Assembly (NCBI GenBank): GCA_032622095.1
Contig: CP136061.1
Span: 86,156,324 to 86,220,323, forward strand
Direction of reading: 5' to 3'
DNA length: 64,000 nucleotides
From: Siphonodentalium dalli
Taxonomy: Eukaryota > Mollusca > Scaphopoda > Gadilida > Siphonodentaliidae
The position numbers and the translations under genes were made by a program. Under the pieces are notes generated by a model. The model was not told the origin of the DNA. It saw only the letters and a list, made by a program, of their open reading frames with translations, and searched no databases. Shown here in pieces: positions 43,570 through 55,599 of the stretch; the stretch's first letter is position 1, and every line of letters starts with the position of its first letter.

Positions 43570-46180
43570 ACATTGACAATTGACATGCACTACAAATTTT
43601 TGTTAACTTACATGTATATAGTGTTAAAGTTTAGTTGGGTTAGTGTTCCAATTATATTAAATTTAAACATATTTTCTTGGAAATATCTCTATAAGGATTT
43701 CTTATATTATCTTAGTTTGTGTGTTTTAGAATTATAACTGTCTATGTTTGGCTCAGTTCATAGTGTTCTTATCAACACCGAAAGTATTACCATTATTACA
43801 AACTTTTGGTGATACAAATAAGATAATGTGACTTAATATACTTCCGACGATACGTAATGATAGATGTACCATCCTTCCGGCAATGATCTATCGCAGTGAT
43901 AAGGTAGAGGGCGCTGCATGGAGTTACATCCATTGTGCCTAATAGTCTACCTTGACTTCGTCTCGGGTCGCAAATAGGCCCTTTTGGACTGTTAATAATT
44001 CCTGCCGGGCCGTTAATAAACCACAACGCTCTCAAAAGTATGTTATTTTAATCGATGGAAGTATTTCCGGACAGGGGTCTTCGATTCATATCTAATATTT
44101 TGTACCCCGGTAACTATATAACACATGTGCACACAGAGATAGACCATCTTTAATAAGTTATTATTGCTAAATCTAATTGTTTGTTTATAGCAACGCTACA
44201 ATAATAAATTTAAATCATAGGAACCGGTCGCATATTCCCGGTCCGAATATTCTTAGCCATCTAATGTGACGTTCGTTGGAAACATCGGTCTGACTTTCTG
44301 CACTAAAACTGAAATGTTTGCTTCATAATTGATTCGGGAATGATATAGAATAATGCTGATTATTCCGAGTTAGTTGATTCGAGGTGGAAAATAAATTGAA
44401 AATATGTGCAGCATCAGTCACTACTCTGACTCATTGCATTTTCGTCATGAGATAAGTTCTGTATATTACGGAGCCATGAACCGAGTACACCTATTACACG
44501 TTGGGAAATTTATTGCGACCATGAATATATGATTGACTTAATGACTACATACTGGTTTCAAAGATGACAACCTACAACCTATTTCAATTTGAACGTAGTG
44601 GTGTTATTGCGTAGCTTTATCCTGGAAGCGTAATCTGATAATGCGGTCATGTTGGCGTAAATACAACCCTCTTATTATTCTACGATTGCACACGCCGAAG
44701 AGATATTGTGTGCGAATAGTGTCGGTGTCGTGTGTGCATTCCTATAGTGATGCAAATTGTGTCTACACACAAAATACATGCAAGTCTTTCCGCAGTGATT
44801 CTGAATTCCTTTACATAAATATGAATTCGACCCCAATAGTCTTGTTCCTTCATCTAGTTGGAAGAGAAACCCTTCTTCATATTTTTAGATTGGTCGTAAT
44901 TGGTTTAATTAGGCCTGAACAATTGTGATGTTTCCAGTAACCCACTCGCCACTTGTACAGATGTCCGTTAAATAAAACAAACACGCTACCCGAAAACAAC
45001 ATAACATCAGGTTTATCAATATCTGATCGCAGTAAAATAGTGCTAATCAGTCGCTGATCTGTATTATTTGCAATGTGGCAGCGCTTTTGTGTATATGAAC
45101 CAGTTCAACCACTGGGTTGATCGCGATAATGTTTGTTAAGGCTTATTTATCCCTTCCAATAAAAACGTAACGTAACGACAACGATTAGAATTTGTGTTTT
45201 ATACTTTAACATACCAATTGAGAATACACGGAACGCCAGAATAAGTTAGCACTAATATCATCATGTAGACTGCTGATGGAGACATGATGCCAGGGACATC
45301 GCGATAAGGGGGGTATCTCACCCCCAACTTTGGTAAAAAATTTCAACAGTTGGAAATTCCATACCTGACACAACATTAGCTGGCATATTTTCATACTTCA
45401 AGTCAAAATATTGGACCGAAATGGCTCTGCTATAAATTTTCCAACCTTATAAGGGGGGGGTATCAGGTTGGAAATTCCAACACTTGGAAAGCCAGTCTAG
45501 TTGCTAGGATTTTGCAATTTCATGTTCAGATGTAAATTTTTTCTCACAGCAGGCCGAACCATGCAATTTTCAGGTTTTCACCTCAAGATGTTCTCATGCA
45601 TAGCCACTACTATACTGATCCATCCAAATTGGCTACCACCCAGACGTGCAAGGGAACAGTTAAGAAAATCAAAGCTCAATGTGAAATGCAAATGGAATTA
45701 AGCAAACCTGCGAGTTTGGTATGTCCGCAGTTGGGAAGTCCAATATGCACCCCGAACGGAAACCCTCTAGTCAAGTCCCTCTCTGCAGACGAAAAACTTG
45801 ATGAATGGAGTGGTTTCAATATATCCCGATAAATTCGTGCCAACGTTAAGTCGACCAACGGAACGAATTTATCAGACAGAATGCACATCAAGGAAAGGCT
45901 GGTCAATTGTATACAGTGAGTTACCACTTCGCACTATCTAGCATGCATATTATGTACAGTGGGAACGATAATCCTCTTATGCATGATATATACAAAACAA
46001 AATATTGACAGAGTGTCTGTATTTTGAAATGGATTTTTGAGTACCCATCGAAGAAATTAATACCTTGTCCGTCGCACGGTTAGGACATTACGACTACGAT
46101 TAGAAAGTGCGCATAATTTGATTACGTATTACACTAACCGTCGCCCTAAAAGTATCCGTTCCTCTATCCGTGAGTTGCGA
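43570..46180. other. gene-free stretch
   Basis: No gene. It contains one M520 fragment (44,048-44,149). Near 45,612-45,700 a block 'tactgatccatccaaattgg ... gggaacag' resembles 39,237-39,300, marking another dispersed repeat. 45,300-45,480 has two related 'gttggaaattcca' words around G-runs. The 60-95-codon frames here are not convincing. Confidence 0.4.
44048..44149 (-). mobile_element. M520 MITE, A-end fragment
   Basis: 'ttaatcgatggaag' through 'taccccggtaactatataac' to the tip ACCATCT, followed by TTAA at 44,150-44,153. Diverged and old. Confidence 0.8.
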
Positions 46181-46189
46181 AACATTTAT

Positions 46190-46642
46190 GACCCGCCATA
46201 TCAAATCCAGTCGTAAGTCGGGATTTTTTTTACCCTGTGCATTGGCATTCTCTTAGATATGCGAGTCGACCATAGGTCGCCTCGCATATATAAGAGAATG
46301 CATTGGCCTAACAATTTTTTATATTTGTTTTTAAATAAATGTTTCTGACAATTTTTAGGACATAAAATAAAAAACATCCATTACCCTGCAGGGAGCCCCA
46401 CACATATATCGAAGCATATAGAAGAGTGTCGTCTGCTCATGTTTGTCTGGGGCTCTGTATGGGTGAAATTATAAAATTGTTAAAGAATACAAGAACAAAT
46501 TATTAGATTTGTAAAAAATTGTTAGGCCAATGCATTCTCTTATATATGCGAGGCGACCTATGGTCGACTCGCACATATAAGAGAATGCATTGGCACAGGG
46601 TAAAAAAATCCCGACTTACGACTGGATTTGATATGGCGGGTC
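46190..46642. mobile_element. fold-back element with hairpin ends, complete copy
   Basis: 453 bp. The termini are GACCCGCCATATCAAATCC and its inverse. Inverted repeats run at least 140 bp, and each contains a cruciform (CCAATGCATTCTCTTA ... gcgag / ctcgc ...). ACATTTAT flanks both sides (46,182-46,189 and 46,643-46,650); one more base (G) would make it 9 bp. An 8-9-bp duplication suggests hAT or Mutator. This copy defines the family of 20,231, 21,104 and 49,879. Confidence 0.88.
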
Positions 46643-46649
46643 ACATTTA

Positions 46650-47801
46650 TGTTGCTTCCCAAATATACTTACGTCGATTATAATTACATGTATACAGCAA
46701 TTCGTGGATAATCGTGTGCAGTGAGATTTTTCACAATGTACTATCTACAGTGTTCTAATTTTCATTCTTAATAACTCTCCAATGACAATATTTCATTTCA
46801 CAAAACCATTTTTATGTAAACATTACTGTTACAGTCAGAGTTGCATTGCTGATCAATGTCCAATTAGTCCAATAAGATACTAAAGTTTGCAAACAATCTT
46901 GACATTAAACATTGGAAAAGGTCAAGGCATTGAAAGTTATTCTAATAATATTTCGACTAAATATTCGAACTTATTTCACGGTTAGCAATGTTTGTTGACG
47001 AACTACGCTAACAGTTCTGTTTACGTGAGAATCGCTTCAATATGTGACATTTTGTTATTAGAGAGCTTTCAATAAGTAATTAGCAACACAGCTTATATAT
47101 GGAGGTGAGAGTTTTTAACCCATACCTGTATACTGTTTACCTAATGTAGCGTGAGAGGGTCAACTAATTATAAAATCTTTCTAATTAAATTCTATGTTCT
47201 CCCTATTTTACGTAATTTTACTTTCGTAATGTTCATCGCGATTTATATCGTAAATTTATTCATCGTATTCGTACCATTTGATCAGTTTTATTTCAAAGAT
47301 CGCTTTGCTGATCTGGCACTTTCATAATTGTAAATATTACGGGAAATCCTACGTGCCGCGTGTTGTGCGTTGCTATGCCATTTTTAACGGCCTTGTTTCC
47401 TGTTGGCTGGGTATAATACCGACCAACCGCCAACGTCGCTGGCTTTCAACTTTCTCTCTCGGCATAGCAACTTACGTCACTTTGTCAACAAGATGCAAGG
47501 GCATTCCAACGGCTTTCATGACAATCGAGCTCATTTCCAAGTATAATTCAGCCGTATTTCCATACGCATCCTGACTACAGAAGAATATCATGCCAAGCTG
47601 TTATTATAGAGCATGCATAGCTCGCAAATCTTGGTGATTGCACTTTCCATTTAGGTAATTTAAACGCATATTTCGTGCACTTTTCCACTTGGTCAATTTC
47701 ACCGCAGTTCAGACAGTCAGACTTCAGTCGTAGTCATTCTTTACTCTTATTCTTAGTACTCTTGTAGTACATTTGTAGTATAGGTTAGTTTCTTGCGTTA
47801 G
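46650..47801. other. gene-free stretch
   Basis: Nothing supportable. A small inverted pair, GTTGCTATGCC and GGCATAGCAAC, lies at 47,370 and 47,461; a 98-codon frame overlaps it, without a recognisable domain. Confidence 0.4.
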
Positions 47802-48372
47802 CCTGTGAGGAATAATGGCACTCCAGTCATGCTATCCATCCAGGAGGTACAGTCAGAGTCAGAGCCAGGTTTAGAAATTAGATGCATGGGGACAGACATG
47901 CATCACAGCTCAGTCAGAATCAGAGCCAGGTTTAGATGCACGATGGTTTAGATGCACGAGGACAGGCAGAGATGCATCACCTGGATTATGGATAGTACAG
48001 TTTCACTCACAGACCATTTTGGTCTGATCATGGCAGATGTAATAATCAGACAGTCCGAATCCAAATGCAGACCTGGTACAGTGCATATCAAGACAGAAAC
48101 CAACCATACAACCACTCATCACCACTTGGTCGATTGCTTTGCCGATGCTCGATCGGTATTACGCGCATCCCAGGTGAACCATTTCCAGTGCTGCCTGGTG
48201 ACACATAGATGTCCACACTTGGCTGAGGCACAGGTTACAGGTCAGCCCACATGCACACTATGCATCCAGTAAACGTACCACGTCCATACTGTATCAATTG
48301 ATGATGCAGTACCATTCCACGATTATACATACATAACAGGTTTATCCAGGTCATATTATTATTCCTCACAGG
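47802..48372. mobile_element. 571-bp candidate TIR element with 3-bp duplication
   Basis: CCTGTGAGGAATAAT at the left and its exact inverse at the right, with TAG outside both ends. The interior has a duplicated phrase 'cagagccaggttta' and 'agatgca' words. A 3-bp duplication would fit PIF/Harbinger or CACTA types. No empty site was found, so this is moderate. Confidence 0.5.
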
Positions 48373-48920
48373 TAGCTCAATTACTATAGTATATGCGGGT
48401 TCAGTCATATTAATAATCGCACAATAGAAGTAATTTACGAGTATTCAATCACTGCTTTAGGCAATACTTATTCCCGTAATATAGTGCGTACAGATTGTTC
48501 ATATAGTTGTCATAGCTTTGAATATACAATGTTATCCTGGTCATTGTAAATAAATCATAGTAATTTATACTGGTCTCTACTCTTGTTAGGCTGGTCAACT
48601 CAGATGGACTTGGGTGTTGTATTTATCATGCTCACGGTGTAAGTTATAATCTAGTCCACCAGTTGGTAACGCTCAGGTAATACCAGGTATATAGACAGCC
48701 CAGATGTGCTACGTCCAGCTTACTCATGAATATTGATGTCGTCATCCAGCCATGCAGTGTCGACGATCCGGTCGCTGTACCGCCCTGTCCACTGCTCGCC
48801 AGATGTCTTGGTTGACACGTTACTCATCCATTCTGAGATGTAAGATCTGGTCGTTGTACTTCACTGTCAGTCCACCTAATAACATGCATACGAGCCTATC
48901 CGTGACCAGCAATGTCAGTT

Positions 48921-49115
48921 CGTGAACCCGGTCAAAGGTCATAGTTTCAGCTACCGCTACCAATCCGATAGAGGTATGGGTATACAGGCACCTACCAGCT
49001 AGCCCATATGCACACAGGTCAGGTCGTGAACGAGGTCAGAGGTCACAGTGTCAGCTACCGCTACCAATCCGATACAGATCCGGGTATACTTACCAACCGG
49101 CTAATGCATATAAAT
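48921..49115. repeat. two tandem units of 104 bp
   Basis: 'cgtgaac..ggtca.aggtca' and 'cagctaccgctaccaatccg' recur with a 104-bp period. The rest of 48,380-49,520 shows no gene. Confidence 0.7.
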
Positions 49116-49635
49116 GATATGGTAATTATGTAGTGAGTTTACCAGTGGTCCATGGTGTGGACTTCCATACTTCCTCAGTATAACTATAACGCTACCACTT
49201 GTAAATTGGGAAACAGTTAGTTTCACGTGTGTCATTGTGTATATATTATGTCAGGTTTCCGCTCGGCCTATTTAGTAAATTTATATAGGTACCCCTCTCC
49301 CAACACGCCACACTAACAATGGGGTAGTATTGCCCTCCCGGAGTGGCCAAAGTGGTAATACTGCCCCAAAGGGCAGAGCAGTTGTGGAAAGGTCAGATAG
49401 ATAAATTAAAGGTAACTAATTCACACATAGAGCGTTCAATCGAAAGTTTTCTATGCTGTTCTATTATATTTCCTTAGTTTCCTTTATCTTGCCATTTGTA
49501 AACCGCCACGTGCAGACTGCTCTGGACTTATTAGTAAAGTTTCCATCACCGGAGTCCAAGACATGTGGGGTACTGATACTGTAGGTTATTGATATAGGAG
49601 CATCCCCACGCCCATATTAATATGGGTAATATTAA

Positions 49636-50071
49636 CCCTTTCAGTAAAAGGTCTGTAAAATCGGCCCTAAAAAAATATATATATATTTATTTTTTTTAAA
49701 GATTTTTTTGGGTTGAATTTTTTTTGGGTATGCTTAAGCATGCTATAGCAAATTTAAAAACAAACTGGATAAAACCATAGGGGCATGTTATAACTCAAAA
49801 CGCAAGTATTCATAGTAATAATTTTGATGCCCATGAAAAACGTAAGATTCCCTGGCACTAAACCTACAAAATAAGTCTGTTAAAGAATATAAGAAAAAAT
49901 TATTAAAATTGTAAAAAATTGTAAAAAATAATAACAAATGATGCAAAATTGTTAGGCCAATGCATTCTATTATATATGCGAGGCGACTTATGGTTGACTC
50001 GCATATATAAGAGAGTGCATTGGCACAGCGTATATGGGTTGATACAAAAAACGGACCTGGCACCGAAAGGG
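49636..50071. mobile_element. 436-bp piggyBac-type MITE with CCC ends
   Basis: Left CCCTTTCAGTAAAAGGTC; right end inverse CCCTTTCGGTGCCAGGTC. TTAA flanks it at 49,632-49,635 and 50,072-50,075. The second direct repeat at 50,742-50,745 has the unoccupied TTAA. CCC next to TTAA is the classical piggyBac terminus. It contains a hairpin-element fragment at 49,879-50,034. Confidence 0.82.
49879..50034. mobile_element. fold-back element with hairpin ends, fragment
   Basis: 'ttaaagaatataagaaaaaa' to one cruciform end (GCCAATGCATTC ... tgcattggcacag). It lies inside the 436-bp element. Confidence 0.8.
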
Positions 50072-50082
50072 TTAAAACAATA

Positions 50083-50639
50083 TAGCCCATTCTGTGATTG
50101 TGGAAACGAAATCGAAGACGCCCACCATTACTTGTTCTTATGTCCCCTATACCAGACACAACGCGTACGGCTTTTTAACAGGCTTAGAACAAATGGTATC
50201 AATGTATACAATATTGCCGACCTCCTTAAAGGTATAACAAACATTAGTAATAACAAAAACAAATTAATATTTGCAGAAGTTCAAAAATATATAGTCGCTA
50301 CTAACCGCTTTACCAATTAACACATTCACCACCTCTGGGTCAACGTCACGTGCGAACGCCATCTTTTAGTATCCCAAAACTAAAAGCTAATACTAAACTG
50401 ACAAACACATCTTATCTATGTCAACAAACAGTAATCAAACTAAATGAACTCACATATCGAACCCGGATCTGGTAACACAAAAAAAAAACAAAAAAAACAA
50501 TTTAAACATATATATACCATCTTGTTATTATAATAACGTGTGTAATTGTATGGGGAGAGGGGCTATATAAGTTGTATAACTTGTGCCCCAATCCCAATTG
50601 TACATAAACGATACAATAAAATATTTTAAAACTAAACTA
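50083..50639 (+). pseudogene. 5'-truncated LINE end with zinc-knuckle tail
   Basis: The frame reads YSPFCDCGNEIEDAHHYLF, LCPLYQTQR, then LRTNGINVYNIADLLKG to the stop at 50,320. C-x-C...H-H...C is the tail motif after RT in many non-LTR elements. The 3' region ends 'acttgtgccccaatcccaat' and an AATAAA-rich tail. The upstream part of the LINE is missing. Confidence 0.7.
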
Positions 50640-50762
50640 ATTAGTAAAGGTTCTATCACCGATGTCCAAGACATATGGGGTACTGATACTGTAGGTTATT
50701 GATACAGGAGCATCCCCATGCCCATATTCTATGGGTAATATTAAAACAATGTTACACAATTC

Positions 50763-51491
50763 TCAGAAAAGCTTCCACTCACAAAGGAATCCTCTGCTGG
50801 TGGCACTACATCGTGCATCGTTCATTCGAAGGTTCTCTGTCCTATACAATTCCACACATTTTTCAGGCATATTATTGATTGAGTAACTCGGTTGATCGGG
50901 AGCCCATGTAGTATATGGCATTTGATCACCGTTCGTTGTCACGAATTTTCCAACAGCAATATCTCTACTATCTCCATTAATCCAGAACCCTCGCAGTGTT
51001 GTCCCTGTGGTCTGAACTTCCGATGCAATTGACTTGGCTAATATATCCCACTGAGTTGCGTTCTCAACCACGAAGAGTTGACCCCCTTGTTCTGTGCAAT
51101 ATTTCGCGGCTTGGTCGAAATTCGTACCATTTATATAGATCTTAAATCCCTTCAATCCGATCAGATCAACACCAAGCACCGTCTCGTATCTGTATCCAGG
51201 CGGAACAGCTCCCATCGGCACACAGACATCATCCTCTCCGCAGATATCGGTGAAATGAGTTTCGGATGTTCTTGATTTGTCCACAAGTTCTCCATGGCGA
51301 ATACTTGTGTTCGCAATGAGAACGCATCGCATCCTTCTGAAATATGCCCGGGTGCATGCTCGTTGATACATGCATAGTTTCTGACAGCGAATGTGATTCT
51401 CTGTTTTGGCAATGTACACGTTTTGCGCAGTCATTTCCATGGTTACCAAAAACAAAACGAATGCCACAAATACTGTTGCCATGAAACCCAT
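50763..51491 (-). CDS. secreted C-type lectin domain protein with PAN-like N-terminus
   Basis: 242 residues from ATG at 51,491. The frame is open to 51,527, but that codon is TTG. Residues 1-22 form a signal peptide or anchor (MGFMATVFVAFVLFLVTMEM). Cys at about 36, 40, 46, 56 and 84 outline a PAN/apple-like domain. Residues about 110-240 are a C-type lectin domain with the four standard Cys (132, 212, 228, 237), YCTEQGGQLFVVEN, a FWING core and FLCEW at the end. The Ca2+/sugar site is atypical: QPS is found where EPN or QPD is usual, and MND instead of WND, so classical mannose or galactose binding is doubtful. There is no intron in the frame. Likely an extracellular recognition or adhesion protein. 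It is probably a functional gene, although a retrocopy is possible. Confidence 0.8.
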   Translation of the reverse strand: MGFMATVFVAFVLFLVTMEMTAQNVYIAKTENHIRCQKLCMYQRACTRAYFRRMRCVLIANTSIRHGELVDKSRTSETHFTDICGEDDVCVPMGAVPPGYRYETVLGVDLIGLKGFKIYINGTNFDQAAKYCTEQGGQLFVVENATQWDILAKSIASEVQTTGTTLRGFWINGDSRDIAVGKFVTTNGDQMPYTTWAPDQPSYSINNMPEKCVELYRTENLRMNDARCSATSRGFLCEWKLF

Positions 51492-51553
51492 TATTAATAT
51501 AATTTTCAAGTTAGTTGTTGCGCTCAAATGATGAAGAATATTGCCATTCCGAT

Positions 51554-51563
51554 GTAATATATA
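51554..51563 (-). promoter_or_regulatory. possible TATA box of the lectin gene
   Basis: TATATATTAC on the minus strand, about 65-70 bp before the ATG at 51,491. The spacing is reasonable for a short leader. The sequence is AT-rich, so chance cannot be excluded. Confidence 0.25.
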
Positions 51564-51599
51564 GAAATAATTATCGTGGTTACAACATTATAACGGGCA

Positions 51600-53718
51600 A
51601 TCCACTGCCTTTATGAAGTCTGTGTCACAATTCAAATTCCCTATACTAACGAAAGTGCCACCATTTAACACAGGTGCATACAGCACTACCTGTCCTCGCG
51701 TATATGAACAATACCACCCTGATAATGTGATTCTTAAAGCATGGAACTAGTCTCCAAGATTACGTGTATTGATCTACGAAGCCTTAACACCATTCGATCG
51801 CATAGATTCAACATCCGTTCACGCAAATCGAACATACACGTCACTGTGTATGATTTTTATTCATAAGAGCTTACGTATCTATACAATGAGGCCACAACAA
51901 GTAAATACATAGATTATCATCACTTCCCTCCCTTATATTTCGACCCGCCTCAGATTTAATTATGTTGGTTATGTAATTACGCTCCACCCATAATCAAATC
52001 TATTCCTCTCCTGTTTAGTAGAAATGTAATGCCAATGATGCTAAAATCTGTTTTAAATACTTCTTTAATCAACACACACATTCCAATTACATATAAACCA
52101 GTGTTTCATTGATTCTATATTAAATTCATAGAATTGCTTCAAACTGAAGACAAAAACACCCTGAGACATCTTGCCATATTCGCGAACTTGACGGAGATGA
52201 TGATGACGACGATGGTGATGATTATTATGACGATGATGACAACCGCGATAACGATGATGGCAACGGGACGACGATGGTGACGACTATGTTGACGATGAGA
52301 ATAAAATGACCACGATGATTTTGTTGATACATGACGGTGACGACGATAATGATGGTGATGACGAGGAGGACGAAAATAATTTGATGATTATGATGATGCC
52401 GATGATTATACCAATCATGGTGGTGGTGGCGATGATAATGATGACGATGACCACGATGATGACGACGAGGCCTATGATGCCGACGAAGAGGATGTTAATG
52501 ATTATCATGATGATGGCGACGAATATGACGACGATGGACAATAAGGGACCACGACCGTCACATATTTTGTACACATCTCTGTATATATGTTTGTACTAAG
52601 CGTTTCACCTGTGTAAACTATGTATGTATAACTGTCTTCGTGTTAGACACGTGGTGAACAATAAGACGGCATATATAGTTAATAAATGTTAATTTACAAC
52701 TATTACACGTTATTGACACGTGTAGTTAAAAAAGTAATATATGCATGTATATATATACTAGTAGGGTCTTTGGGTAACCACTTATTATTGAACAGAAATA
52801 AATATTAAAACAATGATATCCTTTCCCCGCTCCAATTTTCAAAAACAAAAACTCCAATCATAATCTAATGTTGGTAATTATTTTTATGGCCTAACAAATG
52901 ACATTGATATGGCCAAAACAAAAAACTTCTTTGTTTCCGATAACATTGGGGTAATTTTCCAGACAGGCAGGCATGGATTTTTTTTTTTTACAATTATTTT
53001 TTTTAAACCTTTCAGCTTTGAACGATATAATAGTGTAGTCACGGTCCTATGGACTATAGTAGATCAATGTGTATTGAATATGAGCCAAGCATTTGATAAA
53101 AACATGCTGCCCCTTCAATTCATTCACTCTGCAGTAAGATCTCTACCAACGTCGAGCTTAATAACCGACTTTTTTTGCTTTCGGGATTGAGAAAAACGAT
53201 AAATATTCGCATTGACACTCTAACAGGTAACTATAGACTAGCCTTCTGGAGAAATTTGAGGAGAAAAAATCGAGGCAGGCAAGAAAATCTCAGCCAGGCA
53301 GGGTATCGGAAACAAAGAGGTTTTCATTTTGGCCTATACTCACTGCTGTATTATTCATCCTCGGTTCGTCTTGTATTCTCGGCGTGTTTCGATTTTGTAA
53401 ATTTCTACACAAAAAGACAATTGACTTATGGCAGTGTAGAATGAAACACGTGTGTACAGCCGGTGCCAGGCGTCGATAGACTTAATTTCTTTACGATGTC
53501 TCACCCTGTTTGTTCCAACTGTTTCCGGAATGCGGGTTGCAACCTTAGTCATTAGTAGGTGCATATTCAAACTCAGGCGCCACAAGGACGCGTAAGGTAT
53601 ATTGACGCGCCGACCGACAAGAAACCGAGGCCATTCAGCCTTAAGTCTATCCAGTATGTTCCCAACGCCGCGTGAAGGTTTCGGCGTCGGATGTCACGTC
53701 CGGGATGTGGTTCCTACA
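51600..53718. other. gene-free stretch with a GAT/GAC simple-repeat core
   Basis: Only the simple repeat at 52,190-52,545 is distinctive. The rest has no supportable gene. Confidence 0.4.
52190..52545. repeat. degenerate (GATGAC/GATGAT)n tract
   Basis: A trinucleotide-like run of gat, gac, gtg and aat words. The long frames on both strands (Met/Thr-rich and Ile/Val-rich) follow from it. Confidence 0.9.
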
Positions 53719-53722
53719 TTAA

Positions 53723-54229
53723 AGGTGGATTATCTCTTTAAATAACAAATTTGAAATAGTTGCGTGGTTATAAAATAATAAATATGAACTGAAGACCCCT
53801 GTCCGGAAAGGCTTCTATCAATTAATATTGATTTATTTCGAATATTTTATTGGGCCCGTTTATTTGTCTATTTTTAGAACAGACAATTCGGGTGATACCA
53901 TATAGCGATAGAGAGCATTAGGCTGTTCCTGAGGCTACGTACCTAGCGTCAAAATTAATGTCCCAGACTGATTGGTTGTATTGTTTTATTACATAGTTAT
54001 AAGCGATAATGGGTATAATTAACGTTTATTTGTGACAAAATTACGCAATAAAATTTATTGTCTCTGTTAAGAGTAACTACAATTGTTCGTTAGCTAAACA
54101 ACCACACCTTTTTTTAACCAGAAAATATTCGAAATAAAATCAATATTAATCGATAGAAGCATTTCCGGACAGGAGTCTTCGACTAAGATCTAATAATTTA
54201 TACACCGGTAACTATATAATACATGTTTA
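53723..54229 (-). mobile_element. M520 MITE, nearly full copy lacking its A tip
   Basis: It starts after TTAA at 53,719-53,722 and runs to 'aatacatgttta' at 54,229. The last about 20 bp are lost. Unusually, its B end begins AGGTGG. Confidence 0.9.
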
Positions 54230-54555
54230 ACTTTATATACTAAATACTCAATTATGAGTAGTTAGTTCCCTTAGGAATTCTTCAGATAAAAAGTTTAACA
54301 AACGACCATGAATTGATTTATACTGAACATTTCCCTCCAATAAATAGGAGTCATCCTTCTATATTGATACGATCTGGCATCTGCTTATTTTTCATAAAAA
54401 AAACCTCAAAATAATAATAGACAATTGAGTGAGTAGGTGAGTCCATTTAGTATATACAGATTTAACGGACTGTTCCCGGGACAAGGCCATATAAATAAAT
54501 ACCGTCGCCTCACAGTCAAAGGGAAATAAGTCTCTCTTTTTTCAAACTCTGATTT

Positions 54556-54697
54556 ACACGCTGTAACACCATCCAACACGCTGTAACACCATACAACACA
54601 CTGTAACACCATCCAACACGCTGCAACACCCTCCAACACATTGTAACACCCTCCAATACGCTATAACACCCTCCAACACGCTGTAACACCCTCCAAC
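54556..54697. repeat. 20-bp minisatellite, about 7 units
   Basis: Unit ACACGCTGTAACACCCTCCA with small changes (catcca, cataca). Confidence 0.95.
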
Positions 54698-54748
54698 CAT
54701 GGCTTCAGCTTGTGTCAATTCAACTCAGTGCAGTTTACTTTGTCTTAA

Positions 54749-55257
54749 AGGTGGATTGTCTCTTTGTAAACATGTATTATATAGTTACCGGGGTATAAAT
54801 ATTAGATCTGAATCGAAGACTCCTGTCCGGAAATGCTTCTATCGATTAATATTAATTTTATTTCGAATATTTTCTGGTCTGGTTGTTTAGCCAACGAACA
54901 ATAGTGGTTACTGTTAACAGAGACCAGAAATTGTATTGTGTAATATTGTCACAAGTAACCGTTAATTAGACTCATTATCGCTTATAACTATGGAATAAAA
55001 CAATAAAACCAATCAATCTGAGTCATTTGACGTTCGGTACGTAGCCATAGGAACAGCCTAATGCTCTATATCACAATATGGTATCACCCGAATGGTCTGT
55101 TCTAAAAATAGACAAATAAACGGGCCCAATAAAATATTCGAAATAAAATAAATATTAATTGATAGAAGCCTTTCCGGACAGGTGTCTTCAATTCATATCT
55201 AATATTTTATACGCACTCAGCTATTTCAAATTTGTAATTTAAAGAGATAATCCATCT
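54749..55257 (+). mobile_element. M520 MITE, full-length copy
   Basis: 509 bp, TTAA at 54,745-54,748 and 55,258-55,261. A small deletion near 54,880 removes the 'aaaaaggtgtg' word. Confidence 0.92.
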
Positions 55258-55446
55258 TTAACGTCATTACATTTGACATACACAGACAATAATTCTAACA
55301 TATATACAGTAAATTGTAATACTTGTCAAGTGTGAAATGTATCTATGGAAGAGATACAAATATATTCATGTTGCACAACTGACCATATATATGCAGTACA
55401 TAGTGCTATAAGGGATAATTACTGGTACAAAACAATAAGGTCGACT

Positions 55447-55449
55447 CAT

Positions 55450-55514
<65 letters not shown>

Positions 55515-55585
55515 CACACATACATACATATATACATATACATATATATATACATACATATACATATACACATACACATACATAG
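55447..55585. repeat. (TA)n / (TACA)n microsatellite
   Basis: About 50 bp of pure TA followed by tacata-like words. Confidence 0.95.
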
Positions 55586-55599
55586 CTGTTTATTTTGTA

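Larger units (their letters stand above)
49530..50751. repeat. LINE 3' end flanked by direct repeats of about 110 bp
   Basis: 'attagtaaag' to 'tatgggtaatattaa' occurs at 49,530-49,635 and 50,640-50,745, about 90% alike. If the element at 49,636-50,071 is removed, the left copy continues 'aacaata', matching the right copy's 'aacaatg'. Between them lies a LINE end with an A-rich tail (caataaaatattttaaaact), so the repeats may be an unusually long target duplication. Confidence 0.65.

Noticed and set aside
47369-47472. Small inverted pair GTTGCTATGCC as a MITE
   Set aside because: No flanking duplication and only 11 bp of inversion; could be chance.
52284-52599. Open frames on both strands over 96 codons
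   Set aside because: Both are translations of the GAT/GAC simple repeat.
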